This document shows positions 43,358 to 50,669 of a stretch of DNA of 64,000 bases, piece after piece. Within the stretch, counting starts at the first letter, position 1. The number at the start of each line of letters is the position of its first letter. The DNA is from Demequina iriomotensis (lineage in GTDB: Bacteria > Actinomycetota > Actinomycetes > Actinomycetales > Demequinaceae): contig NZ_BBME01000010.1 of assembly GCF_000971395.1 (NCBI RefSeq), positions 62,001-126,000 of the forward strand, written 5' to 3'. Position numbers and translations under genes: made by a program. Below the pieces are notes generated by a model that did no database searches, was not told the DNA's origin, and saw nothing but the letters and a program-made list of their open reading frames with translations.

Positions 43358-44353
43358 ATGACGACGACCGTCCCGACCGCCGACCAGCTCGCCGAGGTCG
43401 CGCGGCTCGCGCAGCGCGTACGCGCGCAGCTCGACACCGTCCTGTCCGGCTTGGACGATGCGGTGGACGCCACGCTCGCGACGGTCCTGGCCGAGGGGCA
43501 CCTGCTCCTCGAGGACGTCCCCGGGGTCGGGAAGACCACGCTCGCCCGCGCGTTGGGCCGGGCGTTGGACGCCTCGGTGGGGCGCATCCAGTTCACGCCC
43601 GACCTGCTCCCGTCCGACGTCACCGGGGTGAGCGTCTTCCGCACCGACGAGCATCGCTTCGAGTTCCGGCCCGGGCCGGTCTTCGCGAACATCGTCGTCG
43701 CGGACGAGATCAACCGTGCCTCGCCGAAGACCCAGGCGGCCCTGCTGGAGTCGATGCAGGAGCGCTCCGTCACGGTCGACGGCGAGACCCGGCCGCTGCC
43801 CGCGCCCTTCCTCGTCGTCGCGACGCAGAACCCGATCGACATGGAGGGCACGTATCCGCTCCCCGAGGCGCAGCGCGACCGGTTCATGACCCGCATCGCG
43901 GTCGGCTACCCGTCGAGCTCCGACGAGGTCGCGATGCTCGAGGCGCACGACGGTCACGATCCCCTCGCGGAAGTCCGCGCGGTCGCCACCGCCGCCGACC
44001 TCGAGCGCGCGATCGCCACCGTGCGTGGGATCTACGCCGCCACCGCGGTGAAGCAGTACCTGGTCGACGTGGTGAGGGCGACGCGGGAGACGCCGGACCT
44101 GCGCCTCGGCGCCTCGCCGCGCTCCTCGCTCCAGCTGCTGTCCGCAGCCAAGGCCCGCGCCGCGATGGCCGGGCGCGACCATGTGCTGCCTGACGACGTG
44201 AAGGCGCTCGCCGTGCCGGTCCTCGCGCACCGCGTCATCCCGTCGGCGCAGGCGCGCGCCGCTGGACGCACCGCCGAGTCCGTGATCGAGGACGCCCTCT
44301 CGCGGGTCGCCGTGCCCGCGGCGCGGGTGCCCGAGGCCCTCGCACGGGGATGA
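43358..44353 (+). CDS. MoxR-family AAA+ ATPase
   Basis: 331 aa. Walker A LEDVPGVGKTT (51-61), Walker B VVADEINRASPKTQ, a sensor ATQNPIDMEGTYPLPEAQRDRF and the C-terminal lid with ARAAMAGRDHVLPDDV are the MoxR hallmark. MoxR ATPases are thought to act as chaperones with the VWA- or DUF58-type partners encoded beside them. The ATG at 43358 follows an AGGGAGAGGGG ribosome site. First gene of a three-gene operon opposite mraZ, with MraZ-box-like repeats in its leader. Confidence 0.95.
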   Translation: MTTTVPTADQLAEVARLAQRVRAQLDTVLSGLDDAVDATLATVLAEGHLLLEDVPGVGKTTLARALGRALDASVGRIQFTPDLLPSDVTGVSVFRTDEHRFEFRPGPVFANIVVADEINRASPKTQAALLESMQERSVTVDGETRPLPAPFLVVATQNPIDMEGTYPLPEAQRDRFMTRIAVGYPSSSDEVAMLEAHDGHDPLAEVRAVATAADLERAIATVRGIYAATAVKQYLVDVVRATRETPDLRLGASPRSSLQLLSAAKARAAMAGRDHVLPDDVKALAVPVLAHRVIPSAQARAAGRTAESVIEDALSRVAVPAARVPEALARG

Positions 44354-45606
44354 TCGGCAGGCCGAGGACGGGGCGCCGCCGCGACGGCGCCGAGACGGCG
44401 GTGCTGCCGCGCGGGGTCGGTCTCGCGGCAGCCGGCGGCGCCCTGCTGATCGTCGGGGTCGGCTTCGCCTCCGCGCCGCTCGTGCTCATCGCCGCGACCG
44501 TGGTGACCGCCGTCGCGATCGCCGCGGCGATCATCGGTGCCCAGGTCCTCGCGACGCGCACCCGCATCGCCGACGTTACCCGTGAGGTCACGCCCGCGAC
44601 CCTCACGGCGGGGGTGCCGGGCGACGTCGTCGTGCGCGTCTCCGCAAGCGGCGGGATCGCGCGGCGCCTGCGGATCCGCGAGCAGGCGGCGGCCGAGCTC
44701 ACGGGCGGGGGCGCGACGCGGGCCTCCATCACCCGCAGGCCGCGAGGCGTCGAGCTGCGGTACCGGCTCGACCCGGTGCGGCGCGGCCGCTGGTCGCTCG
44801 GCCCTGCGCTCGCACGCGCGACCGACCCGTTCGGGCTCGCGTGGGCGGACCGCGCGATCGGCGAGGCGCATCAGGTCGCCGTGTGGCCCGCCGTCATCGA
44901 CCTGGCCGCGAGCGCGGGCGAGCTCATGGGCATCGCGGACCGCGCCCACGCGGGTGCGCGCACCCCCGCCGCCGACGATGTCTCGCTGCGCGACTACCGC
45001 GACGGCGACGACCTGCGGCGTGTGCATTGGGCCTCCTCCGCGCGTCGCGGCACCCTGGTGGTGCGATCCGAGGAGCAGCAGGGCCGGACCGCCGCGACGG
45101 TGCTGCTCGGGCTCCCGGCGTCGCCGTCCGGGCTCGAGTGGGCCATCACCGCCGCCGCATCGGTCGCGCTGTCCGTGGTCGAGGCCGGCCACCCCGTCCG
45201 CCTCATCGCCGGCGCCGAGGCGACCACCGCGCAGGAGGCGCGCGGGCGCGCCGCGGAGTCCGCGCGCGCCACGCTCCTCGACGCCACCCTGGACCTGGAA
45301 CCCAGCGACAGCGCCGCCGAGGCCGACCGGCTGCTCGCCGCGAGCGCCGGGCTCGTACCCGGCGACAGGCACGACGTGGTCGTCGCCGTCGTCGAGCCGC
45401 TCGGCCCCACCGCGCTACGCGCGCTCGCCCCGCTCGGAGACTCCGGACGCGCGTGGGCGCTCGTGCGCGCTCCCCACGCCGCGCGCGCTCGCGCGGACCG
45501 CACGGTCGCCGCGCTGCGAGCGGCGGGGTGGAGCGCGATCGTGTCCCTCGAGCCCGAGCCCCTCACTCAGGCATGGGCGCGTCTGCTCTCCGAGGAGCCG
45601 GTGTGA
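44350..45606 (+). CDS. DUF58 domain membrane protein
   Basis: 418 aa. Two adjacent membrane segments near the N-terminus (about 22-60) are followed by an extra domain and the DUF58 signature VSLRDYRDGDDLRRVHWASSARRGTLVVR (about 215-240). The C-terminal half may form a divergent VWA fold. It overlaps the moxR stop by 4 nt, matching the common MoxR/DUF58/transglutaminase operon. The group is linked to envelope functions, but no biochemical role is proven. Confidence 0.92.
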   Translation: MIGRPRTGRRRDGAETAVLPRGVGLAAAGGALLIVGVGFASAPLVLIAATVVTAVAIAAAIIGAQVLATRTRIADVTREVTPATLTAGVPGDVVVRVSASGGIARRLRIREQAAAELTGGGATRASITRRPRGVELRYRLDPVRRGRWSLGPALARATDPFGLAWADRAIGEAHQVAVWPAVIDLAASAGELMGIADRAHAGARTPAADDVSLRDYRDGDDLRRVHWASSARRGTLVVRSEEQQGRTAATVLLGLPASPSGLEWAITAAASVALSVVEAGHPVRLIAGAEATTAQEARGRAAESARATLLDATLDLEPSDSAAEADRLLAASAGLVPGDRHDVVVAVVEPLGPTALRALAPLGDSGRAWALVRAPHAARARADRTVAALRAAGWSAIVSLEPEPLTQAWARLLSEEPV

Positions 45607-47768
45607 GCGCCGGGCGGTGGCGTCTGCTCGCCACCCCGCTGGTCGCGATCGCCGTCGGCCTGGGGCTCGCGGGGCTCTCCGGCCTGGTCGAGTTCGGGGC
45701 GTGGCTCGTGCCGGTCGCGGCGATCCTCGGGGCGACGGTCGCCGTCATCGTCCTCACGCGCCTGGCGACCTCGCGCCCCTTCCTTCCCACGGCGACGGGC
45801 GCGCTCGCGGCCGCCTGGCTCCTGCTCGTGGCCTACGTGCCGGCGGAGGATGGCGGCATCCGGTGGCTCCCCGGTCCCGGCACGCTCGACGCCATCGGCG
45901 CGATCGCGGCCGAGGCGGTGTCGTACGCCGAGCGCACCGTGGCACCGGCGGTGGTGACCCCGGAGCTCGCATGCGCGATCGCCGCCGCCGCCGTGGCCCT
46001 GCTGCTGCTGGTGGACGCCCTCGCCGTCGGTGCGGGCTTCGCGGCATCGTCCGGCTTCCTCCTGCTCGTCCCCTGGCTGCCGGCACTCACCCTCGAGAGG
46101 CGCGTGCCGACGCTCGCGCTCGCCGGCGCGCTCGCCGCGTGGCTCGCCGTGGTGACGCTGTCGCGCCGCGCGGACCACGGCTCGTGGCGCGCGCGGGCAC
46201 GCGAGGGAGCGGCGCCCGCGCCCGCGGGGGTCGCGGCCCTGGCGATCGCCGCGACGCTCGTCGTCGGCCTCGCCGCCGCGCCGCTGGTCATCGGCGGGCC
46301 CGGATGGGGCGACATGCCCCGCCTCACGCTGCCCGCGTCGCTCGGAGGGTCCTCGCGGCTCGATCTCGAGATCGACCTGAGGGACTCCCTCACCGCCCGG
46401 TCCTCGGAACCCGTGCTCACCTACACCTCGTCGACCGGTCGCGTCGACGTGCTGCGCGCCTACTCGTTCGGGACCTTCGACGGGACGCGCTGGGATCGCG
46501 ACCCCGAGGGCGAGACCCTCGCCGCGAACGGGATCCTGTGGCCCGAGGACGTCTCCGATGCCTCCCTGACGGATCCCGGCACCGTCAGCGTCTCCATCGG
46601 CTCCCTCGCCGAGACCCGCATCCCCGTCCCCGCCGCACCGCGGTCGCTGGTCGCGGGCGTCGAGTCCCGCTACGACCCCTCGACGGACGAGGTGGTGCTC
46701 GACCGCGCCGAGGGCACGCGAGGGCTCTCCTACACCGTGCGCCAGGCGGCCGGGTACACGACGGAGGACCGGCTGCGCGGCGCCGACGGTCTCATCGCGT
46801 CGGGCGGCGACGGCGCCGTCCCCGCCCGCTACCTCGAGCTCAACGAACGCATGGACATCGCGGGCATCCGCGCGCTCGCCGAGGCGCAGACCGACGGCGC
46901 GGCCGACCGCTACGAGGCCGCGCGCATGCTGCAGGAGTACCTCCGCGGGCCGCGCTTCACCTACGACACCGAGGTCGCCCCGTCGGGGGACGATGCCGTG
47001 TCGACGTTCCTCGAGGAGCGCCGCGGTTACTGCGTCCAGTTCGCGACGGCCATGGTGATGATGGCGCGGACGCTGGACATCCCCGCCCGCATGGCGGTGG
47101 GATTCCTGGGCGGAGTCGAGGACGGCGAGCGGTTCGTGGTGCGCGGGCGCGACGCGCACGCGTGGCCCGAGCTCTACTTCCCCGGCCACGGCTGGGTCCG
47201 GTTCGAGCCGACACCCGCGCAGCAGACGGGACCGCGGCCCGTCTACGCCGCTCCCGACGAGGTCACGCCGCAGGGGCCTTCGATCGTGGAGCCGAACCCG
47301 CGCTCCACCACCGCACCCGAGCAGCAGCTGCCGACGAGCGCCCCCGAGCCGACCGCGACGCCTGTGGTGGAGAGCGAGCCGGGAACGCAGTGGGCGGCGA
47401 TCGCGGGTGCGGTCCTCCTCCTGTCCCTCGGTGCGGGTGCGGGCGTCTGGTGGCGCCTCCGCTCCCGTCCGCCGGTGATCGGCGATCCCGAGGCGGCGTG
47501 GCGCGCGCTGCGGCGGACGCTGGGCGATCGCGCGGGCGACGAGTCGCTCACGCCGGCGGAGGCGGAGCGGTGGATCGTCGCCGAGGGCCACGAGCTGGGC
47601 GTCGAGGCGCGCGATGCCCTCGCTTCGCTGCGCGTGGCCCTGGAGGACCACCGCTACTCGCCGCGCGGGTCCGCAGCCTCGGCCGACGAGCTGCGCGAGC
47701 AGGTCGCCGCGGTCACGGCCGCGGTCACGGAGACCGACCGCCGGGCTCGCGAGCGCTCACGCGCCTGA
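45603..47768 (+). CDS. membrane protein with transglutaminase-like domain (TgpA/DUF3488-DUF4129)
   Basis: 721 aa. Five or six membrane segments occupy the first ~230 residues (DUF3488-type), followed by an extracytoplasmic transglutaminase-like domain with GYCVQFATAMVMMAR (catalytic Cys about 477) and DAHAWPELYFPGHGWVRFEPTP (His about 519). The third triad position is Glu rather than the more usual Asp. A Pro/Thr linker, another membrane segment (about 598-618) and a DUF4129 end follow. The GTG at 45603 overlaps the DUF58 stop. Likely a cell-wall or surface-protein modifying enzyme; substrate unknown. Confidence 0.92.
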   Translation: MSAGRWRLLATPLVAIAVGLGLAGLSGLVEFGAWLVPVAAILGATVAVIVLTRLATSRPFLPTATGALAAAWLLLVAYVPAEDGGIRWLPGPGTLDAIGAIAAEAVSYAERTVAPAVVTPELACAIAAAAVALLLLVDALAVGAGFAASSGFLLLVPWLPALTLERRVPTLALAGALAAWLAVVTLSRRADHGSWRARAREGAAPAPAGVAALAIAATLVVGLAAAPLVIGGPGWGDMPRLTLPASLGGSSRLDLEIDLRDSLTARSSEPVLTYTSSTGRVDVLRAYSFGTFDGTRWDRDPEGETLAANGILWPEDVSDASLTDPGTVSVSIGSLAETRIPVPAAPRSLVAGVESRYDPSTDEVVLDRAEGTRGLSYTVRQAAGYTTEDRLRGADGLIASGGDGAVPARYLELNERMDIAGIRALAEAQTDGAADRYEAARMLQEYLRGPRFTYDTEVAPSGDDAVSTFLEERRGYCVQFATAMVMMARTLDIPARMAVGFLGGVEDGERFVVRGRDAHAWPELYFPGHGWVRFEPTPAQQTGPRPVYAAPDEVTPQGPSIVEPNPRSTTAPEQQLPTSAPEPTATPVVESEPGTQWAAIAGAVLLLSLGAGAGVWWRLRSRPPVIGDPEAAWRALRRTLGDRAGDESLTPAEAERWIVAEGHELGVEARDALASLRVALEDHRYSPRGSAASADELREQVAAVTAAVTETDRRARERSRA

Positions 47769-47792
47769 GGCGCGGTCACGGTCCGGACATGC

Positions 47793-47824
47793 GACGGGAC
47801 CGCGGCCTCGGCCGCGGTCCCGTC
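47793..47824. terminator. strong bidirectional terminator hairpin
   Basis: A perfect 14-bp stem (GACGGGACCGCGGC / GCCGCGGTCCCGTC) with a CTCG loop lies between the convergent transglutaminase and DUF3040 genes. It is well placed to end both transcripts. Confidence 0.85.
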
Positions 47825-47860
47825 AGCGCTGCGGATCCGCCATTCACGGAACTGCAGAAA

Positions 47861-48226
47861 CTAAATGTCGCCCTGCTCGCGGCGACGCTCGAAGCGCTCC
47901 TCCATGCGGGTCATGAATCCCTTGTCCGCCTTGCGGCGGCCGGCGGACGGAGCGGCGCCCTGCGGCGCTGCCGTCGGGCGCGGCGCCGTGAGGGCCCAGA
48001 TGGCGGCGGCGAGCATGACGGCGAAGCCGGCGACTCCCACGATCACGAGCTGGGTGACGGCTCCCGCCACCACGATCCCGAGTCCGGCGAGGACGCCGAT
48101 ACCCGCCCACACATAACGTCCGCGCGGACGCGACGCACGCGCCATCGCCGAGCCGAGCTTGGCATCCGAGCCAAGGTCCCTCTCGAGCTGCTCGAGCACG
48201 CGCTGCTCGTATTCCGACAGCGGCAT
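47861..48226 (-). CDS. DUF3040 membrane protein
   Basis: 121 aa. MPLSEYEQRVLEQLERDL is the DUF3040 signature, found only in actinobacteria. Two membrane segments follow (about 40-60 and 63-84), then a basic tail. It often lies beside mraZ in the phylum, as here across the moxR operon. Function unknown. Confidence 0.92.
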   Translation of the reverse strand: MPLSEYEQRVLEQLERDLGSDAKLGSAMARASRPRGRYVWAGIGVLAGLGIVVAGAVTQLVIVGVAGFAVMLAAAIWALTAPRPTAAPQGAAPSAGRRKADKGFMTRMEERFERRREQGDI

Positions 48227-48309
48227 CGCGCCCTCCTTCCGGTGCACCGTGGTGCCAAGTCTATCGGTCGCCGGTCCCACGTACCAGACGAGCGTCTAGG
48301 GTGAGGCCC

Positions 48310-49089
48310 ATGTCCCGTCGCCAGGCCGCCCGCGTCGCCCCGGAGGTCCCGCGAGGGGTCGAGTTCGCCATCGCGACCGGCGTCGCGGAGCTCCGAGACG
48401 AGCCCGATGGGACAACGTTCCTGTGGGTCAACGGAGTTCCCAGCTCTCCCCTGGACCCCGATCCCGCCTACCTCGCCTTCGAGTACATGCGCCACCTCGC
48501 GGCGGCCGTGGACGCGTGGGGCGCTCCGCCGCGCATGCTCGCGCTGCATGTGGGCGCCGCAGCCTGCGCCTTCCCGCGACACCTCGCGCACCGGTACCGC
48601 GACTCGGGTCACATCGCGGTGGACATCGACGCGACGCTGCCGGAGCTGGTGCGCACGTGGTGGGACCTGCCCCGCGCACCGCGCCTGCGCGTCCGTGCGC
48701 AGGATGGGCTCGAGGCGGTCGCGACGCGCCGCGATGCGAGCCTCGATCTGGTGGTCAGGGACGCCTTCGCGGGCGACGCGACGCCCGCCGCCCTCGCGTC
48801 GCCCGAGTGGTGGGAGCACGCCGCGCGCGTGCTGCGCCCCGGCGGGCTGGCGCTCGCGAACGTCGGCACGCGCCCGGGCGACCGCACCGCCACCGCGGAT
48901 GCCGCGGCCGCGCGCGCGGTGCTCGGCACGGTGGCGGCGATCGGCGAGCACGCGGTGCTCAAGGGGCGGCGTCGCGGCAACGTCGTGCTCGCCGGCCCGG
49001 TCGACGGCGTCCTCGACCTGGATGCGCTGCGCCGCTACGCCGCATCGGCCCCGTTGCCGACGGGCGTCGCCACCGACTGGACCGGATGA
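48310..49089 (+). CDS. spermidine synthase-like methyltransferase-fold protein
   Basis: 259 aa. The pattern LALHVGAAACAFPRHLAHRYRDSGHIAVDID resembles the SAM/decarboxylated-SAM-binding strand, helix and acidic residue of spermidine synthases, and LVVRDAFAGDATP the next motif. The canonical catalytic region is diverged, so polyamine synthesis is doubtful. Related fused-or-single 'spermidine synthase-like' proteins in actinobacteria are uncharacterised. The ATG at 48310 is preferred to the GTG at 48301 in the same frame. It is divergent from DUF3040. Confidence 0.8.
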   Translation: MSRRQAARVAPEVPRGVEFAIATGVAELRDEPDGTTFLWVNGVPSSPLDPDPAYLAFEYMRHLAAAVDAWGAPPRMLALHVGAAACAFPRHLAHRYRDSGHIAVDIDATLPELVRTWWDLPRAPRLRVRAQDGLEAVATRRDASLDLVVRDAFAGDATPAALASPEWWEHAARVLRPGGLALANVGTRPGDRTATADAAAARAVLGTVAAIGEHAVLKGRRRGNVVLAGPVDGVLDLDALRRYAASAPLPTGVATDWTG

Positions 49090-49103
49090 CCGGAGCGGCA
49101 CCC

Positions 49104-49200
49104 CGCATCGTCCCCACCACGCCGAAGGCCGCCGCGCGGTGCCGTCCCGGGGCGACGGTCGCCTGACCGCGCATCGTCCCCACCACGCCGAAGGCCGCCG
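49104..49200 (+). repeat. 31-bp direct repeat, two copies 66 bp apart
   Basis: CGCATCGTCCCCACCACGCC followed by GAAGGCCGCCG occurs at 49104-49134 and again at 49170-49200 without mismatch over 31 bp. The second copy forms the left arm of the terminator stem; the first is followed by a different sequence. This looks like a partial duplication of a terminator. The gap is also where the octamer GACGATGC occurs twice in non-coding DNA. Confidence 0.8.
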
Positions 49201-49225
49201 CCCGTTGCGGGGCGACGGCCTTCGG
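49188..49225. terminator. bidirectional terminator after cspA and the methyltransferase-like gene
   Basis: CCGAAGGCC (49188-49196) pairs with GGCCTTCGG (49217-49225), and the inner CCGCCGCCC/GGGGCGACGG bases extend the stem around a TTGC loop. Between convergent genes, 20 nt beyond the cspA stop. Confidence 0.8.
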
Positions 49226-49244
49226 GAGACGGATCCCGGTCGGA

Positions 49245-49448
49245 TCAGAGCGGGCGAACCTGCTCCGCCTGCGGGCCCTTCGGACCGTTGGTGACCTCGA
49301 ACTCGACGCGCTGCGCCTCCTCGAGGGAGCGGTAACCGTCGGTCTCGATCGCCGAGTAGTGGACGAAGACGTCCGCACCGCCGCCGTCCTGCGCGATGAA
49401 GCCGTAGCCCTTCTCCGCGTTGAACCACTTCACAGAGCCCTGTGCCAT
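49245..49448 (-). CDS. cspA: cold-shock domain protein
   Basis: 67 aa single cold-shock domain. RNA-binding motifs [15 protein letters not shown] and DVFVHYSAI are intact. Such proteins are RNA chaperones that melt secondary structure. The ATG at 49448 follows AGGAAAGACAGGC; a ~100-nt leader with a direct repeat lies upstream, compatible with regulated expression. Confidence 0.96.
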   Translation of the reverse strand: MAQGSVKWFNAEKGYGFIAQDGGGADVFVHYSAIETDGYRSLEEAQRVEFEVTNGPKGPQAEQVRPL

Positions 49449-49541
49449 GCCTGTCTTTCCTAACCTTCATGCCCGGGTGACGGGAAGGTGCGGCACCGCG
49501 CCGCGCCTCGTCGCCGCAATGCCGCGTCCCCACCCCTAAGA

Positions 49542-49568
49542 CAGGTTCTTGCACACTACGTTCTTGCA
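49542..49568 (-). promoter_or_regulatory. direct repeat TGCAAGAAC upstream of cspA
   Basis: On the minus strand TGCAAGAAC occurs twice, 15 nt apart start to start, about 95-120 nt before the cspA ATG. The downstream copy continues as GCAAGAACCTG, and the same 11 bases occur on the plus strand at 43236-43246, in the mraZ-moxR gap. It could be a regulator site; no -10/-35 pair was confirmed. Confidence 0.4.
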
Positions 49569-49590
49569 ACCGGGGCCAGTGTGGCAGAAA

Positions 49591-50514
49591 TCAAGGCGCC
49601 GTGGGGGGATCCCTTCGCTCTTGAGCCAGGAACTTCTCGAACTCCGCCGCGATCTCATCGGCGGAGGGAAGACCGCCCTCGAGCGGCAGCCCGCGACCCC
49701 TCGCCTCGTGGAAGGCGTCGTACTGGTTCTCGAGCGCCTCGACCAGGGATTGGACCTCCTCGCTCTCCGCGAGCTGGCGGTCGATCTCCTCGGCCGCGCG
49801 CGCCGCGGGCTCGTCGAGCGCGCCCGGGTCGAGGTCCAGACCTGACAGGTCCTCGAGGCCCTCGAGCGCCCGCTGGGCCGCCTGCGGGTACGAGGACTGC
49901 GCGAGGTAGTGCGGGACATGGACGGCCACGTTGACCGCGGGGATGCCCCACTGCCCGAAGCGGTACTCGAGCAGGTTCTGGGCGGAGGCCGGCACGGTGA
50001 CGGTGCCGAACATCGTCGGCGTGTCGGGCAGGAGGTCGGGGTCCGTGCCGTGGATCGTCGCCGTGAGGTCGCGCGTGTGCGGCACCGCCATGGGGATCCC
50101 GTGAGAGCCGAGCGTGAGGCCGACGCCCAGACGCTGGACGATGTCCCGCACCGCGGCGATGTACCGCTCCCACTGGATGTCGGGCTCGAAGCCGTGGAGC
50201 AGAAGGAAGGGCGTCTGCTCGACGTCACGCACCAGGTCGAGCGCGAGGTGGGGCTCGTCGTACGCGGTCCACTGGTTGACCGAGAAGGTCATCTCGGGGC
50301 GGCGCGACCGGTAGTCGAGCAGCTGGTCGATGTCGAAGGTGGCGACGCGCACGGGATCGCCGACGTCGAGGATGTGATCCGCGACGAGCGCGCCGGCGCG
50401 GCCGGCGTCGATGAAGCCGCGCAGCGAGTGGAGCAGCGCGGCGCCCTCCTGGGGCGCGGCCGCGGCCCATGCCTCGACGCCGTCCGGGTCCCACGTGAGC
50501 AGAGGTCGTTCCAT
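49591..50514 (-). CDS. PAC2-family protein
   Basis: 307 aa. The pattern DPVRVATFDIDQLLDYRSRRPEMTF, FLLLHGFEPDIQWE, GLTLGSHGIPMAVPHTRP-like and GIPAVNVAVHVPHYL is the PAC2 family (relatives of proteasome-assembly chaperones), common in actinobacteria. Its role is not established there. The ATG at 50514 is preferred because a GGAAGGA box lies 9 nt before it; an ATG at 50520 and a GTG at 50532 are in the same frame. Divergent from the HelD-like gene. Confidence 0.88.
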   Translation of the reverse strand: MERPLLTWDPDGVEAWAAAAPQEGAALLHSLRGFIDAGRAGALVADHILDVGDPVRVATFDIDQLLDYRSRRPEMTFSVNQWTAYDEPHLALDLVRDVEQTPFLLLHGFEPDIQWERYIAAVRDIVQRLGVGLTLGSHGIPMAVPHTRDLTATIHGTDPDLLPDTPTMFGTVTVPASAQNLLEYRFGQWGIPAVNVAVHVPHYLAQSSYPQAAQRALEGLEDLSGLDLDPGALDEPAARAAEEIDRQLAESEEVQSLVEALENQYDAFHEARGRGLPLEGGLPSADEIAAEFEKFLAQERRDPPTAP

Positions 50515-50669
50515 GATCATCCATCCTTCCACCCGCCACCGACACCGGACCCTTTTCTCGCCCTCCGCGAAACGCTCGTGCGCGAAGGTGCTTCCGACAT
50601 GCCCGCGGACGCGCGATAATGAGGGACTGCCCTGCTGACGTCAACACAGGGAGTGTGGAGGGTATGCCG

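Noticed and set aside
48310-49089. True spermidine synthase
   Set aside because: The nucleotide-binding fold is recognisable, but the canonical catalytic and substrate residues are not; kept as methyltransferase-fold protein only.
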